From assembly GCF_010892395.1 (NCBI RefSeq), contig NZ_JAACKB010000145.1, positions 1 to 5,335 of the forward strand: a stretch of 5,335 nt of DNA. The letters run 5' to 3'. Shown here piece by piece: positions 1 to 5,335 of this stretch; position 1 is the first letter of the stretch, and every line of letters starts with the position of its first letter. Under the pieces are notes generated by a model. The model was not told where the DNA came from and did not search any database. It worked only from the letters and a program-made list of their open reading frames with translations. The position numbers and the translations under genes were made by a program. The stretch comes from Sulfurovum sp. bin170 (GTDB taxonomy: Bacteria > Campylobacterota > Campylobacteria > Campylobacterales > Sulfurovaceae).

Positions 1-45
1 GTTCGGGTGTGAACACGCCGATTCCGAAAATGCAGATTGCATATA

Positions 46-105
46 AGGAACCGATGGCTTCAGCCTCGCTAATTCATTGGCATTGGGCTAAAGCCATCGG
101 TTCCT
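46..105. repeat. 60-base imperfect palindrome, REP/MITE-like, upstream of purU
   Basis: Positions 46-60 (AGGAACCGATGGCTT) are the exact reverse complement of 91-105 (AAGCCATCGGTTCCT), giving a 15-bp perfect stem. After one mismatch (61/90) the stem continues with 62-65 pairing to 86-89 (AGCC/GGCT) and a possible T-G wobble, leaving a loop of about 18 bases. The element is about 52% G+C, clearly richer than the flanking genes. The preceding bases (1-45) have similar composition and two small palindromes: GTTC/GAAC at 1-4 and 11-14, and ATGCA/TGCAT at 30-34 and 38-42. They may belong to the same element, which would then be cut by the window edge. Only a short T run follows (108-111), so it is a poor intrinsic terminator. 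The likeliest reading is a dispersed REP-type or non-autonomous transposable repeat that could fold in RNA ahead of purU. Copy number cannot be judged from one window. Confidence 0.6.
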
Positions 106-137
106 AGTTTTGCAAGAAGTCTAATGATAGGAAAAAT

Positions 138-974
138 ATGGAACAGCGGGTAAGAGTACTAATAGATTGCAAAGATGCCAAAGGTTTGGTTTATAAAATC
201 TCAAAAGTTTTTTATGATAGAGATTTGAACATCGACAACAATCGAGAGTTTGTTGATAAAGAGCAGGGCAAATTTTTTATGCGTACGGTTGTATCTGGAG
301 ATTTTGATATAGATGAGCTAGAGGGAGCGATAAAAGCAGTTATTCCCATTTCAGCCAATCTTCAAGTGATAGAACCAAAAAGAAAAAAGATAGTTATATT
401 GGCAACTAAAGAGTCTCATGCTCTAGGTGATATATTGATTCGTCATGAGGCGGGTGAGTTGGATGCTGATATAGAGGCTGTGATTGCCAATCATGATACG
501 CTAGAGCCTCTTGTGCGACGATTTGATATTCCATTTTTTAGTGTATCAGCAGAGGGAATGAGTCGTGAGGAGCATGAAGAGTTTATGATGGAGTTAATAG
601 ATGAACAGGAGTTTGATATTATAGTTCTAGCAAAATATATGCGTATCTTGACCTCAAATTTTGTAGCAAAATATCCAAAACAGATAGTAAATATCCATCA
701 CTCATTTCTACCTGCATTTATTGGGGCTAATCCGTATAAACAGGCTCATCAAAGAGGTGTAAAAATTATTGGTGCAACAGCTCACTTTGTGACCGATGAT
801 TTGGATGAGGGTCCAATTATTGCTCAAGATATTATCCCTGTTACTCACCGTCTTGAGTGGAGAGATATGCAAAGAGCAGGGCGAGATGTGGAGAAAATAG
901 TTCTCTCTCGTGCTTTGAATTTAGTGCTTAATGATAGAGTTTTTGTGCATGGGAATAAGACAATAGTCTTTTAA
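138..974 (+). CDS. purU: Formyltetrahydrofolate deformylase PurU
   Basis: PurU hydrolyses 10-formyltetrahydrofolate to formate and tetrahydrofolate in the cytoplasm. In enterobacteria this balances one-carbon pools and supplies formate for PurT-dependent purine synthesis. The 278-residue length matches the family (about 280). Residues 1 to about 80 form an N-terminal ACT-type regulatory domain, with the segment RVLIDCKDAKGLVYKIS at its start. Residues 84-278 form the formyltransferase-fold hydrolase domain. The catalytic triad is visible as N185 and H187 in NIHHSFLPAFIGANPYKQAH and D223 in HFVTDDLDEGPII, equivalent to N106, H108 and D144 of E. coli PurN. LAKYMRILT at 164-172 and QRAGRDVEK at 245-253 are also typical of PurU. 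The ATG start is preceded by AGGA at 129-132 with a 5-base gap, a modest ribosome site. It is the only + strand gene here; the palindromic repeat ends 32 bases upstream. No frameshift or missing key residue is seen. Sequence flavour suggests Campylobacterota. Confidence 0.96.
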   Translation: MEQRVRVLIDCKDAKGLVYKISKVFYDRDLNIDNNREFVDKEQGKFFMRTVVSGDFDIDELEGAIKAVIPISANLQVIEPKRKKIVILATKESHALGDILIRHEAGELDADIEAVIANHDTLEPLVRRFDIPFFSVSAEGMSREEHEEFMMELIDEQEFDIIVLAKYMRILTSNFVAKYPKQIVNIHHSFLPAFIGANPYKQAHQRGVKIIGATAHFVTDDLDEGPIIAQDIIPVTHRLEWRDMQRAGRDVEKIVLSRALNLVLNDRVFVHGNKTIVF

Positions 975-980
975 ATCCTA

Positions 981-1145
981 TCACCACTTACTAACTCTAC
1001 ACTCATAGGGGCTACAGGTTTGACTATCTCTATTCCACTCCCCACACTTTGTGATACAGTTATCCTCTTGAAAAGACCAATAGAGGATATTCCCTACCCA
1101 TAAAAATGCTACTGTTACCATAATCATTAAAATATTATTTAACAT
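981..1145 (-). CDS. Small single-pass membrane protein with four cysteines, overlapping the A2M gene end
   Basis: I do not recognise this family. The reading frame gives 54 residues. About 3-24 are strongly hydrophobic (NNILMIMVTVAFLWVG and onward), a membrane anchor or uncleaved signal. The polar tail of about 30 residues carries cysteines at 30, 34, 44 and 49 (C-x3-C-x9-C-x4-C), which could form two disulfides if exported, or bind metal. The start is chosen at the ATG at 1145-1143 because AAGGAG (1160-1155) sits 9 bases before it and because this leaves only an 11-base overlap with the A2M stop, an arrangement typical of translational coupling. A longer version from ATG 1187 adds 14 residues but overlaps A2M by 53 bases with a weaker ribosome site. 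Membrane orientation is ambiguous: the N-terminus has no charge and the tail carries both signs. It could still be a chance frame, but the ribosome site, placement and composition argue for a gene, perhaps assisting the A2M protein (inference). Confidence 0.6.
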   Translation of the reverse strand: MLNNILMIMVTVAFLWVGNILYWSFQEDNCITKCGEWNRDSQTCSPYECRVSKW

Positions 1146-4100
1146 CGATTCGTTCTCCTTTACTGTGACTTTTGAACTCTGGAGCATACATGCTCTCTAT
1201 GGTTGCGATACCGTTTGAAAAACTACCTCTATGGGTAACAAAGAGAGGGTACTCAAAAACATAAGTTCCCCTTTTTAGATAATCCATAAAGAAGTAGGTA
1301 GCGTTGTCTTTTGTACTCTCATAATATCCCAAGCCATCTTGCCACTTGTATCGGCTTAGGACATTGATAGGCTCAAAGGCAGAGGCTCTGCTATCTTTTA
1401 ACATGATATACTCCATATCTCTATCTGCTCTAATCTCTATTCTTACTTTGACTTTGTCTCCTACTTTTAGAGATACTCTATCTATGGCGGTAAGTTCTTC
1501 TCCTGCTTGACCCTGTTTTACTAAAAAGAGTTTTTTATCTATAGTTAGAGGAGTCTCTTTGAATATTTTTATCTTGTCCAAGTCCTCAAAATATTGCCAA
1601 TATAGACCACCCCACGCGATATTTGAGTTTGGATTTTTTACTTTGACTGTTGCCATATCTTTGTCAAATTTATCAAAACTTGCTTTGAAGTAGCCTGTTC
1701 CTTTTTCGGCTGATGCCTTAGCTTTTTCTAATATAGGCTGATACTCTATCTTAGTATCAAAACTTACATCAACAAGTTGCTCATTGCCAAGAGATTTATC
1801 ACCCTGTAGTAGAGCATAGATAGCAGAGGCTGTTGCTTTTGTTGTTTTCCAGTGGGTTGTCTGCTTGTTTTTTAGTAGCCAAATTTTGAGTAACTCTACA
1901 GATTTTTCATCTTTTTCAATGGTATTAAAAACATCTATCATGAGGGCATGAGTCTCAATTGGCATCTGATTCCAGTAGAAACCACGATTATATTTGAAGT
2001 ACATTCCTCTATCATCGTCTACCAAAGCTCTCTCTTTTAGTGATTTGACTATAGCTTTTGCAACTGTTTTCTCCCCTTTTCTATTTAGAGTTAGAGCTAT
2101 CATCCCTTGTTCATATAGACCTTTCTCTATCCAATATTTTTTGGCTTGTTCTAAGTAGTAGCTATAAGCTTTTTGGATTTTACCTTCTATTTTGGGCTGA
2201 TAAAAACTTCTAGCATAAAGATAGTGAATCAAGATAGAGCTTAGATGCTCATCTTCAAATTTTGCATGACCTCTCTCCACAGCTCTCTCTAACACTCTGT
2301 ACTGCTCTAACATCTCACTATCCATAAAATCTACTGTCTTTTTGAGAAGTCTGCTACTGCTATTTCTAATTCCTAGCTCTTCTAGCTTTCCAAACCCCTC
2401 TACTAGATATTGGCTAATATACCAGTTAGATTTACCACCACTAAACCATGCCCATCCACCATCACTATTTTGTCGTTCAGAGAGTTTTGACAAAATATCA
2501 TCTCTCTCTTTTGCCAATCTATGCAAATCAAATAACAGCCCTATATTTTTTTGTTGCTCCTCTTCACTCTGTGACTCTAGCACCCAAGGGGTCTCTTCGA
2601 GCAGAATAGACTTTAACTCTTGATTTGTAGCCAGAGCAGATTTGAGTTCTCCTTTACCCTTCCAACTCTCAAATATTTTTTTGATTTTTGGTGTACTATT
2701 AGCTATCTTGGAAGCTAGAGTATTTGCAAAATATCGGTTAAATAGCTGTTCACTACACTCATGTGGATACTCCATCAGATAGGGTAGAGATTTGATAGCA
2801 TACCAGATAGGATTAGATGTAAACTCCAAAGTTAGTTTGTGATTTTTAAGAGTGTTCGAGTTGTTATTTTGCAGAGATTTTAAGCTAAATGATTTTGTCT
2901 CTCCACCCTTAATAGATAGTGATTTACTCTCTGTAATAAACTCTCTGTTTGATAAAATAGGTTTGATAATCTGTTCAGCATCGGAGTAATATTTAGTTTT
3001 TGCAATTATAGTGTGTTGTATCGTAGAGACAGAGTCAACTTGTGGGATTTTTATTTTAAAACTCACATCTGTCGAAGCTCCTTTTTTCAGGGAAATTATC
3101 TTACTAAAGTTATGGTCTCCATATATATTCTGCTGAGTTATTGGGTCTACTAAATGTAGTTGACAGGTTCCATTCAAATCTTTTGAACTCATATTAACAA
3201 CTTTTGCAGAGAGCGTTATAGTATCTCCCTCTCGAAAAAATCTAGGTAGATTTGTGACAACCATCAGCTCTTTTTGAGTAACTATCTCTTTTTGGGTAAC
3301 TGCTAGTTCCAAATCTTTTGTATGAATAAATCCTAAAAACTTCCAACGAGTAAGAGCCTCATTGGTCTTAAAATTTATAATAATATTTCCATCTTTGTCA
3401 GTTTTGAGATTTGGTTTGAAAAACATTGTCTCTTTAAGATTTTTTCTGATTGAAACAGGTGTTGATATTGGTGTTGGACTATCAAATGCAACCATATCAC
3501 CACCAAGCCCATCCTCTGATTCTGTAAAAACATCTGCTTGTGCAGACTCATAAACTACAGTTGGTTCTGCTTCCGCCATTGGAGCAGGAGCTGCTAAAGC
3601 TCTTGCCATAGCAACAGGTTGAATATGAGCATCATAACCCCTATGGTTATTATACAAGTTCAATCCAAACATATTTAGAGTAGGAAAAACTCTTTTTATC
3701 TTTTTAGTTTTATATCTATCATATCCCCACTCCACCACGCCATTTACCAAAGAGAAATCTTTTGCTCCCCATCTGTTTTGATAGTTGCTACGCCTATCTG
3801 GAAAGAGATTTGGCATACGAAAATTATGATTTACAAAATTATCAAGTGAGGCATCATACATCGTTGCGACCATCTCTGCTACTATCTTCTCTTTGCCCTC
3901 ACCACTGATTTTTATGCTCCACTGCTCCTCTTGGTTTGGTTTTAATTTATCTCTAAAACTCCTATATTCAACTTTTAGCTTTTTTTTCCAAGGCACTCTA
4001 ATCGTTCCCGAACTACTATATTCACGACCATTTTTTACCATATTGAGATAGTAGAAGATATTACCTCTATCTTTTTTTCCTATTTTTATCAACTCTTTAG

Positions 4101-5335
4101 TCAAATCACCTATCTCTATCCATTTCGTTTCAACTATCTTTCTATCTCTCTCAATGGTGAGAAAAACATAACTATTGGGAGATGAACTTTTGATATGTAT
4201 AGTCGCTGTTGAGTCAATCTCATATATCTCTTGGTCTGTGCTATCCCATAGGTGCGTCTGATAGGGAGGTTTTGTGGCGTTCAGCTCATAGATGGTTATC
4301 TTTTTGCTCTTTTTGACCTCTGTTCCATACCTATCTCCTGTATAAAGTGTTAGCAGGTATTCACCCTGTTCAAGTTTCCCAAGAGCTAAGAGTTTTGATT
4401 TTTTAGTATCAAACTCCAAAGTTGATACAACCTCTTTTGACCTCTCCTCTCTCTCTATAGGTCTGTAGTTTTTGAAAAGATTTTGAAACTTCTTCTTGCT
4501 GTATATAGGTGTATCTATATCTCCCTTGCTCCAGTATCTATTTCTGTAAACCTTTTTTAACTCTTTGAACTTCTCTATGACTATCTTACCTTTGAGAGGC
4601 TCAAATTCACCATCAAGATTTGTAGTTTTTAGCACTAGAGATTTATTGGAGTCCATATTAAGTCTATCGTCTATTATCATATCAGCATTGACGGCAACAA
4701 ATCCAATATTAATGGTTTTGTTGCTAGATTGTGTCTCACCTGTTGTGTCTGTAATATTCACAGATATTGTGTAGCTAAAACTAGGTTGACTCTCTGGAGA
4801 TATAGACTCATCTGCCAAAGCATCAAAGTTAATCTCAAACCTACCATCCTTGTCTGTCTTCACCTCCCCTATGCTTATTTGTTTCTCTGTAGAGTCTGGA
4901 TACGGTATCATCCATTCCCACCCACGCCAAGGAAATGAGGTTTTTCTCTTGACAGAATACTTCACTGTTGCCCCATCTATCACATTACCTGCATAGGCTT
5001 TTGCCAACCCTTTTACAGTTACAGAGTCTCCCAATCTATAGCCTCTCTCTAGCTTATCAAAAGAGACCTCAAATTTTGCTCTCTTGTACTCCTCTACACG
5101 AATCATCTGATGTCCACCAATATCCGAAGAGATACGCATTGAGCCTAGTCGTCCTGTTTTTGGCAGAGTAAAAGAGCCGTTGATTGTGCCAAACTCATTA
5201 GTTGTAAATTTTTTTGTCTCTATTTTTTGTCTATTTGAGTTATGTAAAGTTACCGCTATCTCCCTGTTTGTCAAAATTTTTGGTTCGATTTTTTTACCAT
5301 TTTGTACAGCTAGACCCTTAAAATAGATAGTTTGA
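1135..5335 (-). CDS. Alpha-2-macroglobulin family protein, long Bacteroidetes-type, 5' end beyond the window
   Basis: Bacterial A2Ms are envelope protease traps: cleavage of a bait region exposes an internal thioester that bonds the attacking protease. The frame stays open to the right edge, with YFKGLAVQNGKKIEP upstream of a TTG at 5274-5272, so the start, signal peptide and first MG domain are missing; 1399 residues are visible. Counting from the edge, the order is: MG2-like to about 85, ending near VEEYKRAKFEV; MG3-like from there, with YRLGDSVTVKGLAKAYAG; further MG and bait-domain segments to about 570; an Ala/Pro/acidic linker at about 575-627; the A2M signature near 627-675 (RKNLKETMFFKPNL, NEALTRWKFLGFIHTKDL); the thioester motif C-S-E-Q at 860-863 within PHECSEQLFNRYFA; the helical thioester domain to about 1180 with GGWAWFSGGKSNWYISQYL; and an MG10-like C-terminus with GYYESTKDNATYFF and MYAPEFKSHS. 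All hallmark regions are intact. Domain borders are approximate. The following gene is the overlapping 54-codon mini-protein, not pbpC. Confidence 0.93.
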   Translation of the reverse strand, partial: QTIYFKGLAVQNGKKIEPKILTNREIAVTLHNSNRQKIETKKFTTNEFGTINGSFTLPKTGRLGSMRISSDIGGHQMIRVEEYKRAKFEVSFDKLERGYRLGDSVTVKGLAKAYAGNVIDGATVKYSVKRKTSFPWRGWEWMIPYPDSTEKQISIGEVKTDKDGRFEINFDALADESISPESQPSFSYTISVNITDTTGETQSSNKTINIGFVAVNADMIIDDRLNMDSNKSLVLKTTNLDGEFEPLKGKIVIEKFKELKKVYRNRYWSKGDIDTPIYSKKKFQNLFKNYRPIEREERSKEVVSTLEFDTKKSKLLALGKLEQGEYLLTLYTGDRYGTEVKKSKKITIYELNATKPPYQTHLWDSTDQEIYEIDSTATIHIKSSSPNSYVFLTIERDRKIVETKWIEIGDLTKELIKIGKKDRGNIFYYLNMVKNGREYSSSGTIRVPWKKKLKVEYRSFRDKLKPNQEEQWSIKISGEGKEKIVAEMVATMYDASLDNFVNHNFRMPNLFPDRRSNYQNRWGAKDFSLVNGVVEWGYDRYKTKKIKRVFPTLNMFGLNLYNNHRGYDAHIQPVAMARALAAPAPMAEAEPTVVYESAQADVFTESEDGLGGDMVAFDSPTPISTPVSIRKNLKETMFFKPNLKTDKDGNIIINFKTNEALTRWKFLGFIHTKDLELAVTQKEIVTQKELMVVTNLPRFFREGDTITLSAKVVNMSSKDLNGTCQLHLVDPITQQNIYGDHNFSKIISLKKGASTDVSFKIKIPQVDSVSTIQHTIIAKTKYYSDAEQIIKPILSNREFITESKSLSIKGGETKSFSLKSLQNNNSNTLKNHKLTLEFTSNPIWYAIKSLPYLMEYPHECSEQLFNRYFANTLASKIANSTPKIKKIFESWKGKGELKSALATNQELKSILLEETPWVLESQSEEEQQKNIGLLFDLHRLAKERDDILSKLSERQNSDGGWAWFSGGKSNWYISQYLVEGFGKLEELGIRNSSSRLLKKTVDFMDSEMLEQYRVLERAVERGHAKFEDEHLSSILIHYLYARSFYQPKIEGKIQKAYSYYLEQAKKYWIEKGLYEQGMIALTLNRKGEKTVAKAIVKSLKERALVDDDRGMYFKYNRGFYWNQMPIETHALMIDVFNTIEKDEKSVELLKIWLLKNKQTTHWKTTKATASAIYALLQGDKSLGNEQLVDVSFDTKIEYQPILEKAKASAEKGTGYFKASFDKFDKDMATVKVKNPNSNIAWGGLYWQYFEDLDKIKIFKETPLTIDKKLFLVKQGQAGEELTAIDRVSLKVGDKVKVRIEIRADRDMEYIMLKDSRASAFEPINVLSRYKWQDGLGYYESTKDNATYFFMDYLKRGTYVFEYPLFVTHRGSFSNGIATIESMYAPEFKSHSKGERIDVK
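1155..1160 (-). promoter_or_regulatory. Ribosome binding site of the small membrane protein gene
   Basis: Read on the minus strand this is AAGGAG, a near-perfect Shine-Dalgarno sequence, 9 bases before the ATG at 1145-1143. It lies inside the last codons of the A2M gene. It decides between the short start and the alternative ATG at 1187, and supports independent or coupled translation of the 54-codon gene. Confidence 0.65.
2746..2757 (-). other. Thioester motif codons (C-S-E-Q) of the A2M protein
   Basis: These four codons encode Cys-Ser-Glu-Gln, matching the CxEQ motif in which Cys and Gln form the internal thioester in A2M and complement C3-like proteins. The context YPHECSEQLFNRYF is typical of bacterial thioester domains. 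Intact Cys and Gln codons imply a covalently reactive A2M, unlike paralogues that have lost the cysteine. Confidence 0.88.
3265..3300 (-). repeat. Tandem 18-base duplication encoding two VTQKE(I/L) units
   Basis: Bases 3265-3282 and 3283-3300 match at 15 of 18 positions and are head to tail in frame. They encode the repeated hexapeptides VTQKEI and VTQKEL just after the A2M signature region. This may be an old in-frame duplication or simply the family's normal beta-strand sequence; no effect on the frame is seen. Confidence 0.45.
3454..3612 (-). other. Bait-like Ala/Pro/acidic linker within the A2M protein
   Basis: This segment encodes about 53 residues of low-complexity, presumably unstructured sequence. 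It runs from MARALAAPAPMAEAEP through an acidic stretch (ESAQADVFTESEDGLGGD) to SPTPISTPVS, directly before the conserved A2M signature RKNLKETMFF. Long-type bacterial A2Ms commonly have a variable linker at this place. Its flexible composition and mixed cleavage sites would suit a protease bait or an exposed hinge. The role is inferred from position and composition; the true bait could lie elsewhere. Confidence 0.45.

Noticed and set aside
3..107. 34-codon open frame across the palindromic element as the end of an upstream gene
   Set aside because: It is short, runs straight through the inverted repeat and shows no recognisable protein motif, so it is more likely an incidental open frame of the repeat.
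106..137. TAATGAT (122-128) as a -10 box for purU
   Set aside because: It overlaps the ribosome site, so the transcript would be nearly leaderless, and there is no matching -35 or periodic T-rich upstream region. No promoter is called.
957..972. Hairpin AAGAC-AATA-GTCTT followed by TT as an intrinsic terminator for purU
   Set aside because: The stem is only 5 bp and AT-rich, and the T run is four bases including the stem end, too weak to call a terminator.
1143..1187. Longer start (ATG at 1187) for the mini-protein
   Set aside because: It would overlap A2M by 53 bases, with a less convincing ribosome site than AAGGAG before the ATG at 1145. It is not excluded, only less likely.
2342..5171. 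Several + strand open frames of 63-93 codons opposite the A2M gene
   Set aside because: They lie wholly inside the A2M coding sequence on the other strand, read as Ser/Leu/Pro-rich antisense of its Glu/Lys/Arg codons, and show no recognisable domain or ribosome site.
5272..5274. TTG codon as the start of the A2M gene
   Set aside because: The frame is open for 20 more codons to the window edge and those codons read as normal MG-domain sequence (YFKGLAVQNGKKIEP), so the TTG is an internal leucine codon and the gene is truncated by the edge.

Overview
This is a low-GC bacterial chromosomal window with two gene blocks that converge near position 975. The purU product resembles formyltetrahydrofolate deformylases of Campylobacterota (Sulfurimonas/Sulfurovum-like). 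That assignment rests on recalled family resemblance and AT-rich codon use, not on a search, so it is tentative.

Layout: positions 1-137 are non-coding, relatively GC-rich, and hold a 60-base imperfect palindrome (46-105) that looks like a dispersed REP- or MITE-type element. purU follows on the + strand (138-974) and appears complete. Six bases after its stop, a minus-strand block ends. Read in its own direction, that block is a very large alpha-2-macroglobulin (A2M) family gene whose 5' end lies beyond the right edge (1135-5335, 1399 residues visible). It is followed by a 54-codon gene for a single-pass, four-cysteine mini-protein (981-1145). The small gene overlaps the A2M stop by 11 bases and has its own strong Shine-Dalgarno sequence inside the A2M 3' end, so the two are probably co-translated.

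Function: PurU is a cytoplasmic one-carbon enzyme with no evident link to the minus-strand block. The A2M protein keeps the thioester motif (C-S-E-Q), the thioester-domain helical core, an Ala/Pro/acidic bait-like linker and the C-terminal MG10-like domain. It is therefore probably a functional envelope protease trap of the long type common in Bacteroidetes. The usual partner gene pbpC is not directly downstream; the four-cysteine membrane mini-protein occupies that place. That pair is the least ordinary part of the window. I see no CRISPR array, tRNA, rRNA, transposase or clear novel multi-gene system here.
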